Below are positions 1 to 5,390 of a DNA stretch of 5,390 bases, one piece after another (the stretch's first letter is position 1; each line of letters starts with the position of its first letter). The notes under the pieces are model-generated. The model was given only the letters and a program-made list of their open reading frames with translations. It was not told the DNA's origin and did not search any database. The DNA is from JBBSEZ01 sp038239195. GTDB taxonomy: Bacteria; Planctomycetota; Planctomycetia; Gemmatales; Gemmataceae. Where the stretch lies: positions 1 through 5,390 of the forward strand of contig JBBSEZ010000573.1 of NCBI GenBank assembly GCA_038239195.1. Direction: 5' to 3'. The position numbers and the translations under genes are program-made.

Positions 1-172
1 AGCAGCGGGGTGCCACGTGGCGGGGGGCGGGCCCCGACGACTTGCCCCCCGAACCCGCGCGCCCACAGGGGCACGCGGGGGGCCGGCGGGGGGGCCCGCG
101 GGCCCCGCTCTCGTACTTGGCGCGACTCAGACCCCGAGGCTAACCGGGGGCTTCCCGGGGGCTCCCGGGGGC
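1..172. other. G/C-rich 3' flank without a recognisable gene
   Basis: No frame here has a recognisable protein or a convincing ribosome site; short open frames are expected at this base composition. The stretch contains the 10-bp palindrome gccacgtggc (12-21), a G-run array (68-102), the 16-bp palindrome (91-106) and the start of the ccggggg repeat. It probably lies between the VWA gene and whatever gene is to the left of the window. Confidence 0.5.
91..106 (-). terminator. 16-bp perfect palindrome downstream of the VWA gene; possible terminator stem
   Basis: Positions 91-106 read ggggcccgcgggcccc, identical on both strands. They lie about 67 nt beyond the VWA stop. The sequence would form a strong stem with almost no loop (or 6 bp with a 4-nt loop). 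There is no adjacent T-run on either strand, so intrinsic termination is only a possibility. Confidence 0.25.
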
Positions 173-181
173 TTACCGGGG
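144..181. repeat. Four-copy ccggggg(ct) short tandem repeat across the VWA stop codon
   Basis: The motif ccggggg recurs with starts at 144, 155, 165 and 176 (the last copy has four G), at 10-11 bp spacing. The third copy runs into the stop codon, so the repeat covers the last codons of the VWA gene ('FPGAPR' region) and the first bases of the 3' flank. The four G-runs with loops of 6, 5 and 6 nt fit the canonical G-quadruplex pattern on the plus strand. Confidence 0.8.
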
Positions 182-191
182 CGCCCCCGGG
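164..191 (-). terminator. Perfect 9-bp stem-loop with the VWA stop codon in its loop; possible 3' end structure
   Basis: The arms cccgggggc (164-172) and gcccccggg (183-191) are exact inverted complements around a 10-nt loop that contains the TAA stop codon (173-175 on the plus strand). In the mRNA this would be a very G/C-rich hairpin overlapping the last codons. No U-run follows, so it does not meet the definition of an intrinsic terminator. It may act in mRNA 3'-end protection, or simply reflect the G-run repeat here. Confidence 0.3.
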
Positions 192-3100
192 AAGATCGGG
201 CTGACCACCGACACCGGAATGGTGCGGGCGCCAACCACGCCGGTGAACGACACCGGGCTCAGCGAGATCCGCACCGAGCGGCGGTCCGCCGAAACCACGG
301 CCTGGGCCGTCACGTCCACCGCGTTCTGCATGAACGACGTGACCCGGTTCTGGTAGACCGTGCGCCCGGCGCCCGGCCTCGAGGCCCCCGCCGTCGTGCG
401 GCCCTGGCTACCCGCGCCGCCCGTGCGGCCGACCTGGACGCCGGTCGATTCGTTGTCGGCCAGCGAACGCAGCTTGTGCAACGCGTGGGCGGTGTTGCCG
501 TTCTTCTTCGTCGTCTCCTCCTGAAGCGGCGACGTTGGGGCCACGTACGCCGTCTCCTTGCGGCGACCGTTCTCGAGCTTGACGACGATCGGCCGGGTCG
601 TGTCCACCTTGACGGTGATCAGTTCCTCGCTCTCGTCCTCCGTGCCTTGGTGGCGGATCACTCGCAACTGGGCCTTGTTGCCCAGCGGCCGACCCCACAC
701 GCGGTCCACCGTCAGGCGATACTCGCCCGAGAAGCCCTCGGCCGCGACGTACGCCGAGGCGTTCGGGTTGGACACGGTGTCGCTGATGAGCGTCCCGCCG
801 CCGATCGTCTGCTTCCGCAACACCGAGCAGGCGCTGCCGGTCGGGTCGGTGACCTTGAGGTCGAGGTCGGCGTTGCCCTGCCACGCCAGCCGGATCACAA
901 GGTCGCGACGGCGCTGGGCGGTGACCGCCTTCACGAGCCGTTCGGCCTCCCCGCCGCGCCGGTCCGCCGTCAGCAGGCGAGCCAGCGCCTCGGTCTTCTG
1001 CGACGCGCGGTTGTGGAGGTCGGCGTTGTTGACCGGCCAGTCGCGTTTCAGGAGGTTGCCGGCGGCCCATTCCATGGTCCGCACGTCGCGGGCCTGCTCG
1101 GCATACCCGGCCGCGTCGGCGTAGGCATTCACCAGGCTCGGGTCGAGCGCGGCCGCCTGGCGGCAGAACGCGATGGCCCGATCGTGGTTGGCGTCGTCGG
1201 CGAGGGCGCGGGCGGCCTGCACGTAGCCCTGGGCGTCGAGCGGCTCGAGGTCGGCGCCGGACACTTCGGCCCGCTCGATCTCCTCGGCCGAGCCCTTGCT
1301 CTCGCGCAGGGCCAGCGCCAGCGACTGGTAGACCCACGGCTCCACCACGACGCCCTGCTTCAGGTTGGCCTTGAGGAACTCCGTGGCTTGCTCGAACATG
1401 TTGTTGATGACCAGGAAGTCGGCCGTGGCGATGACGAGGCCGCCGTCGGCCTTCGACTTGGCCAGCGCGTTCTGCCAGTCCTTCACGTCGCCGCGCTCCC
1501 CGTCCGCGCCGGCGAGGTTGATGCGCGGGCGCCTCGGGAGGGCCACCATGCCGCCGGCCGGCTCGGTCGCCACCGCCGGCACCGACACGCCGCTCGCCCG
1601 AGTGTGCAAGCGCGACTGCGCCTTCACCACCAGGGCCATGGCGGGCCCGTAGTAACCCAGATCGTTGTTCTCCAGCGCGATGGGGTTTTCCGTGCCGGCC
1701 TCTTCCAGCGGGTTGATCGGCCGGCCGAACTGATCGACCACCGGCGCCCAGTCCTTCGGCTTGCCGACGACCTGCCGGATGAGTTGGGTCAAGATGCGCC
1801 CGTTGATCTGCGCGCCCTGGTTGCCAAACCCGCCCTGCTGGTTGACGCCGTTCTGTTGGCCGCGCTGCTGACCGCCCTGGAAGCCGCCCTGGAAACCGCC
1901 CTGGAAACCACCCTGTCCGCCGAGCTGTCCGCCGAACTGCCCGCCGAACTGCCCGCCGAACTGCCCGCCGAACTGCCCGCCCAACTGGCCGCCCAACTGG
2001 CCGCCGAGTTGGATGCCGAGTTGGCCGCCGAGTTGGATGCCGAGTTGGCCGCCGAGTTGGCCGCCGAGTTGCCCACCCAGCTGCGCGCCGAGCGCCAAGC
2101 CGAGTTGCCCGCCGGCTTGCAAGCCGAATTGCGCACCGCCCTGCAAGCCGAGGGCCTGCCCGAGCTGGACGCCGCCCATCTGGAACCCGCCGCTCAGGCC
2201 AAGGATGGTCGTGCCCTGAAGGGCGGCGTTCCGGTTGTTCGGGCTGATAGGCATAACCAGGTCCCCGACGCTGTAGACGCGAACCGCCTTGTCCGCCTGG
2301 GCGAACTTGCCGGTGGTGATCTCGATCTGATCGCGGCGGATCAGGTAGGTGGCCCCCGAGGGCGAGGGCACGCGGGCCAGGATCCTCTTGAGCACCGTGG
2401 CCAGCGTCATGTTACCGCCCGGGATGGGGGCGTCCTTGACGATGGGGGTCTTCTCGACTGCGGTGGCGCCGGTCAGGCCCTCGTGGATGAAGGCGCGCTC
2501 GTCGATGTCGAACGAGACGCCGCGCCAGCGCGAGTTGTTCTTGAGCTCTTCCAGGGCCGAGCCGAGCGTCACTTCCGGATCGACGTTCTCGAACCCCGCC
2601 CACTGGCGCGAGCTGTTCAGGACGTTGCGCAGCTCGAAGAAGCGCCCCGGGATGTCGTCGCCGAAGGTGGCGATGCCGTAGCGCTTGATGCGATAGTCGG
2701 AGAACTCCTTCCAGTTGCGGTAGCCCTTCTGACCGCGGTCGTAGCCGGTGATCTTGCGGATGACCGCGTCGGAGGGGAACTCGACCGGCGGTTCGTCGGG
2801 GAAGGGGATGTGCGAGCGCTCGACCTCAAGCAGCGTGGCCAGCCAGCGCTCCTGGCGGACGCGCTTGAGCTCGTGGAGCTCGCGGAGGTGGTAGCCGCTG
2901 AGGGCGACCTGGGAGCCGGCGAGGACGGCCGGGGGGACCGGACGGCCTTCGTCGATGTAATCCCTGCGGATGTCCTCGGCCTGCTTGTAGGCCTGGAGCT
3001 CGCGGGCCTGATTCATCAGGTTGTGGAAGACGCGCATGCGCTCGCGGGTGCGCTCCTGCTTGGCTTGCACCTGAGTGCGCAGGTCGGCGCGGGCGGCGGC

Positions 3101-4840
3101 GTTGGCCTCGAGGGCCCGCGCCAGTTCGTTGTCGCGCTGGACGGCGGCGCCGACGCGTTGGAGCCGTTCCTGGGTGCGGGCGAGCTGGGCGAGCAGGTTG
3201 AGGCGCGTCTCGGGGGCGAGGTCGAGGTTGGCCTCGACGTCGGCGCGCGCCTGCCTGAGGCGCTCGAGGGCGTTCTGCGGGAAGGCGTTGACCAGTCGCG
3301 ACGCGTCGCGGATGGCATCGTTGACCATGCGCGTGACCTGTTGGCCGGCGATGGTGCGGCGGGCCTTGACGTCGTCGAGCCGCTCGTCGGGGCCGGCGGT
3401 GGGGGCGAGGGGGGCCTTGGGGGCCGGGTCGGGGCGCTCGTCGCCGTCGGCCAGGACGAGGATGCGCCGGCCCTTGTCGTCGAAGCGGAGGACCTTGCGC
3501 TTGCCGTTGAGGCCGAGCTCCTTGGCCATCTCCTCGCGCGACAACTTCCCGGCCTTCATGCGCTCGACGATGGCCAGCCCACCCTTGGCCGAGGCCGAGT
3601 GCGGGTCGAACTCCTGGGCCTGGCGGTACAGCTGCCCGGCGGCCTCGAGCTTGTTTTTCTCCAGCGACGCCTCGGCGCGGGCCAGCAGCGACTCGCGGGC
3701 CAGTTCGTTCTGCTTGTGGGCATAGGCCAGCGCCCGATCCGACTGGATCAGGGCGGGCAGGTCCTTGCGGGCCTTCCACTGCCCGACGACGCTCATCAGG
3801 AAGAAGTTATCGGTGTCGGCGGGGGGCATCTTCTCGGAAACGGCCACGCGCACTTCGCGGCCGGCAACGGTGCCGCGCACCTGGTACTCGAGCTTCTTGC
3901 CAGGGGCGGCGGCGAAGGTGCCGACGACGAGGGTGCCCGCGTCGCGCCGCAGGGGCGGGAGCTTGCTCGGCATGACCTCGGCGAGCTCGGCCGGCAGCGT
4001 CAACTCGCTCGGGTAGAGGATCGGCTCGGCGAGGGCGACGTGGAGCTTCTTGACGAAGGCGCCTGTCGTCTCGCTGCTGTGGTAGCGGATGGTCGTCCCG
4101 CCGGTGCTGCCGACGAGGCCATGAAGGTTCTGCGGGTCGGGATTCAGGCCGATGGGGATGGCGAAGAAGGCGACCTGTTGACGCACCATCTTGGTCCCCA
4201 GAGCGGCGCGTTCGTCGGTGTCGAGGGGGGCGGCGATGCTGCGCCCGCTGCCGAGGTAGACGACGACGCGCTGCCGGGTGGCAGTGGCGCTGTCAAAGCT
4301 TTCGAGCGCCTGCTCCAGGCAGAGCTTGAGGTTGACGGCGCCGAGGGGGATTTCGTTGCCCAGGGCCTTGAGGGCCGGCTCGAGCTCCTTGGCGCCTTTG
4401 AGGCGGCGCGACAGGTCGCGGGGCTTGAGGTTGGCCGTCCACAGCGAGAGCCGATCGTCCGGGCCGAGCTTCTCGACGAGCTCCTTGACGATCGACTGGC
4501 CGATGGCGAGCGGGCCCTGGGCCATGCTGGCGGTGGTGTCGATCAAAACGACGTAATCGCGCGGGCGGGCCGGGGCGTTGGCCAACTTGGGCTTGACCTG
4601 GATGGCGACGAGGTGCTTGCCCGCCTGCGTCTTGTAGAGCAAGACAGGACTGTCGGCGAAGCGGGACCGGGCCAGGTCTTCGCTGAACCTCTCGTCCACC
4701 TTGGTGGCGGGGCGGGCCTTGCCGGCGGCCTTTTCCTTGTCCTTGCCGGGCCCTCCGACAACGCTGGTGCTCAGTAGTGCGGCAGCGAGGGACAGGATCG
4801 TCCCGACTGCCACGAGCCGGCGGACAGAAATCATTTGCAT
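173..4840 (-). CDS. Secreted multidomain VWA protein with TPR-like, STN-like, Gly/Gln tetrapeptide-repeat and DUF2135-like regions
   Basis: Complete gene of 1,555 codons ending in TAA; the biological role is unknown. The N-terminus (about 1-29) is a signal peptide: R7-R8, then a hydrophobic stretch and no lipobox Cys, so the protein is probably periplasmic or exported. Residues ~95-270 form a VWA domain with D101-T-T-A-S105, followed by 'GPDDRLSLWT'. Residues 385-430 look like a TPR pair, and 490-680 are charged and probably helical. Residues 735-860 resemble planctomycete STN/secretin N-terminal modules, ending 'ITTG...VRVYSVGDLV'. Residues 887-998 are 28 tetrapeptides, after which the module resumes ('ILTQLIRQVVGKPKDW', 1016-1031). 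A second TPR-like region covers 1135-1260. A DUF2135-like beta-sandwich covers ~1313-1425 ('NADLDLKVTDPTGSAC'). The C-terminus carries 'VVSADRRSVRISLSP'. The second Met (M3, first base 4834) has better Shine-Dalgarno spacing and may be the true start. Domain names are from memory of the families. The reading frame is certain; the function is not. Confidence 0.93.
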   Translation of the reverse strand: MQMISVRRLVAVGTILSLAAALLSTSVVGGPGKDKEKAAGKARPATKVDERFSEDLARSRFADSPVLLYKTQAGKHLVAIQVKPKLANAPARPRDYVVLIDTTASMAQGPLAIGQSIVKELVEKLGPDDRLSLWTANLKPRDLSRRLKGAKELEPALKALGNEIPLGAVNLKLCLEQALESFDSATATRQRVVVYLGSGRSIAAPLDTDERAALGTKMVRQQVAFFAIPIGLNPDPQNLHGLVGSTGGTTIRYHSSETTGAFVKKLHVALAEPILYPSELTLPAELAEVMPSKLPPLRRDAGTLVVGTFAAAPGKKLEYQVRGTVAGREVRVAVSEKMPPADTDNFFLMSVVGQWKARKDLPALIQSDRALAYAHKQNELARESLLARAEASLEKNKLEAAGQLYRQAQEFDPHSASAKGGLAIVERMKAGKLSREEMAKELGLNGKRKVLRFDDKGRRILVLADGDERPDPAPKAPLAPTAGPDERLDDVKARRTIAGQQVTRMVNDAIRDASRLVNAFPQNALERLRQARADVEANLDLAPETRLNLLAQLARTQERLQRVGAAVQRDNELARALEANAAARADLRTQVQAKQERTRERMRVFHNLMNQARELQAYKQAEDIRRDYIDEGRPVPPAVLAGSQVALSGYHLRELHELKRVRQERWLATLLEVERSHIPFPDEPPVEFPSDAVIRKITGYDRGQKGYRNWKEFSDYRIKRYGIATFGDDIPGRFFELRNVLNSSRQWAGFENVDPEVTLGSALEELKNNSRWRGVSFDIDERAFIHEGLTGATAVEKTPIVKDAPIPGGNMTLATVLKRILARVPSPSGATYLIRRDQIEITTGKFAQADKAVRVYSVGDLVMPISPNNRNAALQGTTILGLSGGFQMGGVQLGQALGLQGGAQFGLQAGGQLGLALGAQLGGQLGGQLGGQLGIQLGGQLGIQLGGQLGGQLGGQFGGQFGGQFGGQFGGQLGGQGGFQGGFQGGFQGGQQRGQQNGVNQQGGFGNQGAQINGRILTQLIRQVVGKPKDWAPVVDQFGRPINPLEEAGTENPIALENNDLGYYGPAMALVVKAQSRLHTRASGVSVPAVATEPAGGMVALPRRPRINLAGADGERGDVKDWQNALAKSKADGGLVIATADFLVINNMFEQATEFLKANLKQGVVVEPWVYQSLALALRESKGSAEEIERAEVSGADLEPLDAQGYVQAARALADDANHDRAIAFCRQAAALDPSLVNAYADAAGYAEQARDVRTMEWAAGNLLKRDWPVNNADLHNRASQKTEALARLLTADRRGGEAERLVKAVTAQRRRDLVIRLAWQGNADLDLKVTDPTGSACSVLRKQTIGGGTLISDTVSNPNASAYVAAEGFSGEYRLTVDRVWGRPLGNKAQLRVIRHQGTEDESEELITVKVDTTRPIVVKLENGRRKETAYVAPTSPLQEETTKKNGNTAHALHKLRSLADNESTGVQVGRTGGAGSQGRTTAGASRPGAGRTVYQNRVTSFMQNAVDVTAQAVVSADRRSVRISLSPVSFTGVVGARTIPVSVVSPIFPGAPR
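1847..2182 (-). repeat. 12-bp tandem repeat array (28 units) coding for xQxG tetrapeptides
   Basis: Counting in steps of 12 from 1847 to 2182 gives 28 units in one unbroken register, all inside the VWA gene. Each unit encodes four residues, and the fourth is Gly in every unit (residues 890 to 998); the second is Gln in nearly all. The core is GQLG/GQFG, the C-terminal flank is FQGG (three copies), and the N-terminal flank is more diverged (VQLG, QALG, LQGG, AQFG). On the plus strand, gccgaactgccc occurs four times without a mismatch (1931-1978). The unit gcccaactggcc occurs twice (1979-2002). The pair gccgagttggat/gccgagttggcc is duplicated as a 24-bp block (2003-2026, 2027-2050). The mix of identical central units and degenerate edges fits growth by slippage or unequal exchange. 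Confidence 0.95.
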
Positions 4841-4842
4841 GG

Positions 4843-4848
4843 TCCCCT
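4843..4848 (-). promoter_or_regulatory. Shine-Dalgarno-like AGGGGA deciding the VWA start
   Basis: Read on the minus strand, AGGGGA lies 2 nt before the upstream ATG (4838-4840) but 8 nt before the second in-frame ATG (4832-4834). Normal Shine-Dalgarno spacing therefore favours initiation at M3, giving a 1,553-residue product. The signal peptide is intact with either start. Confidence 0.5.
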
Positions 4849-4909
4849 GTGCGCGATGGGTACTTTAGGAGAAGCTCCTCGGAGCGCTCGGATGCGTATC
4901 ACCTAATGA

Positions 4910-4915
4910 ATTCTA
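4910..4915 (-). promoter_or_regulatory. Possible -10 element (TAGAAT) for the VWA gene
   Basis: On the minus strand TAGAAT matches the sigma70 -10 consensus at five of six positions. It lies in a locally A/T-rich patch about 70 nt before the start codon. No convincing -35 element is found at 16-18 nt upstream, where the sequence is G/C-rich. This is a weak candidate, kept because it is the best -10 match upstream of this gene. Confidence 0.2.
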
Positions 4916-5047
4916 AAACCGGACGGACTTGCGCCGCCAGAACATTTTTCCCGATCGAACTTGTCGAATGGGCTTGGCGGGCTGCACCTCCCGCAGAAGC
5001 GGACCAACTGGCGCCCGCGCAAGCGGCTGGTCGCCCCCTCGCCTCCG

Positions 5048-5076
5048 TTGATTTTTCTTACCTGTCATGATATGAG
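5048..5076 (+). promoter_or_regulatory. Candidate sigma70-type promoter with extended -10, upstream of the ABC-2 permease
   Basis: TTGATT (5048-5053) and TATGAG (5071-5076) are separated by exactly 17 nt. Each matches four of six consensus bases. A TG dinucleotide one base before the -10 (5068-5069) makes an extended -10 element. The expected start of transcription near 5083 would give a leader of about 65 nt before the permease ATG. The position in an A/T-rich island of a G+C-rich region supports it. Planctomycete promoter rules are poorly known, so this is a prediction. Confidence 0.42.
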
Positions 5077-5133
5077 GTTGCTGTCCCGATGGGAAGGCAG
5101 CGCCTTGCCGCCCCCGGCCCCGGAACAGCCCGC

Positions 5134-5140
5134 GGAGGAA
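5134..5140 (+). promoter_or_regulatory. Ribosome binding site GGAGGAA for the ABC-2 permease
   Basis: GGAGGAA is a near-consensus Shine-Dalgarno sequence ending 7 nt before the ATG at 5148. It fixes the start of the partial permease gene, whose translation from that ATG begins exactly like family members, with a short cytoplasmic N-terminus before the conserved motif. Confidence 0.8.
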
Positions 5141-5147
5141 CGCACGG

Positions 5148-5390
5148 ATGCTGGCCTACCTCGCAGCAATATGGAAGTGCCGCTCTTTCTGGTTCTCCCT
5201 GGTGCAGATGGACTTGCGCTCCCGCTACCGCGGCTCGGTGCTGGGCATCGGCTGGTCGCTGCTGCACCCGCTGGCGATGACGGTGATCCTCTGCACCGCC
5301 TTCGGCACCATCTTCAACGCCGACCTGACCTTCTACTGCCCGTTCCTGATCACCGGCCTGACCCTGTGGAACTTCCTGCTCCAGGTCGCC
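5148..5390 (+). CDS. ABC-2 type transporter permease, N-terminal part (polysaccharide/lipopolysaccharide export class)
   Basis: The first 81 codons are present and the gene continues beyond the window; complete relatives are about 260 residues. The sequence has the family signature near the N-terminus: D22-L-R-S-R-Y-R-G-S-V-L-G-I-G-W36, then 'SLLHPL'. In this class a basic 'RYR.S.LG..W..L.PL' segment leads into the first membrane helix. The first helix is roughly residues 31-56, and a second hydrophobic segment begins near residue 64 ('PFLITGLTLWNFLL'). Such permeases (Pfam ABC2_membrane, Wzm/TagG-like) form the inner-membrane channel of two-part ABC exporters that move O-antigen, capsule or teichoic-acid chains to the outer face. 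They normally pair with a Wzt/TagH-like ATPase encoded next door, so one is expected just downstream, outside the window. The substrate cannot be told from this fragment. The start is supported by GGAGGAA 7 nt upstream. Confidence 0.88.
   Translation, partial: MLAYLAAIWKCRSFWFSLVQMDLRSRYRGSVLGIGWSLLHPLAMTVILCTAFGTIFNADLTFYCPFLITGLTLWNFLLQVA

Larger units (their letters stand above)
4841..5147. other. Divergent intergenic control region between the VWA and ABC-2 permease genes
   Basis: These 307 bp separate the two start codons and contain no supportable gene. The region is visibly less G+C-rich than the coding sequence, with A/T patches near 4904-4917, 4943-4950 and 5048-5076. Besides the promoter and ribosome-site candidates listed separately, it holds the 8-bp palindrome gagcgctc (4882-4889), overlapping gctcc-tc-ggagc (4874-4885), in the VWA leader, and a 5-bp hairpin aaggc-agc-gcctt (5094-5106) in the permease leader. 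These are short enough to be chance. No tRNA, riboswitch or long inverted repeat was recognised. Confidence 0.6.

Noticed and set aside
91..191. Classical intrinsic terminator for the VWA gene
   Set aside because: Strong stems exist at 91-106 and 164-191, but no U-run follows either on the minus-strand transcript. They are listed only as low-confidence candidates.
10..204. Plus-strand open frame of 64 codons at the left edge
   Set aside because: The composition is Gly/Pro/Arg driven by G and C runs, there is no convincing ribosome site, and it runs into the end of the VWA gene on the other strand.
1847..2182. Repeat array as a CRISPR or non-coding satellite
   Set aside because: The units are 12 bp with no spacers and keep the reading frame of the VWA protein, so it is a coding tandem repeat.
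17..4777. Plus-strand open frame of 1,586 codons antisense to the VWA gene
   Set aside because: It has no recognisable domain, no signal and an Arg/Ala/Leu-rich composition. Its frame is codon-aligned opposite the real gene and stays open only because that gene avoids TTA, CTA and TCA codons. The minus-strand frame has a signal peptide, known domain motifs and a plausible ribosome site.
4997..5032. Inverted repeat gacca...tggtc and direct repeat aagcgg in the intergenic region as an operator
   Set aside because: The arms are only 5-6 bp with a 21-nt gap; this is expected by chance in G/C-rich DNA.
4777..5070. Plus-strand open frame of 97 codons across the VWA 5' end and the intergenic region
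   Set aside because: It overlaps the signal-peptide codons of the VWA gene on the other strand, has no good ribosome site and resembles no protein known to me; it is likely a chance frame.

Overview
The window is about 5.4 kb of very G+C-rich bacterial DNA. It carries two divergently oriented genes separated by a 307-bp intergenic region that is less G+C-rich than its surroundings. The larger gene looks planctomycete, most likely Gemmataceae or a relative. The basis is the combination of a secreted VWA protein opening with a 'PRDYVVLIDTTASM'-type motif, a secretin/TonB short N-terminal (STN)-like segment ending in 'VRVYSVGDLV', a Gly/Gln-rich linker, and a C-terminal 'VVSADRRSVRISLSP' motif. 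I recognise this combination from memory of planctomycete proteins; no search was run.

Layout: positions 1-172 hold no supportable gene. They contain G-run arrays and palindromes that form the 3' flank of the large gene. Positions 173-4840 (minus strand) encode a ~1,555-residue exported multidomain protein: signal peptide, VWA domain, one TPR-like hairpin pair, a long charged helical region, an STN/secretin-N-like module split by 28 tandem tetrapeptides, a second TPR-like region, a DUF2135-like beta-sandwich, and a secretin-like C-terminal strand motif. Positions 4841-5147 are the divergent control region. Positions 5148-5390 (plus strand) are the first 81 codons of an ABC-2 type permease of the polysaccharide/teichoic-acid export class, cut by the window end.

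The two genes share only the divergent promoter region. Both products act at the cell envelope, one exported and one in the inner membrane, but nothing in the window proves a functional link. The most notable points are: (1) the 12-bp/4-residue repeat with a glycine at every fourth residue, containing four perfectly identical copies and a 24-bp higher-order duplication; (2) its placement inside an otherwise recognisable envelope module; (3) a VWA metal site that keeps its first motif but has lost the expected Thr and the last Asp; and (4) two consecutive G-quadruplex motifs on the template strand at the 3' end of the large gene, one spanning the stop codon.
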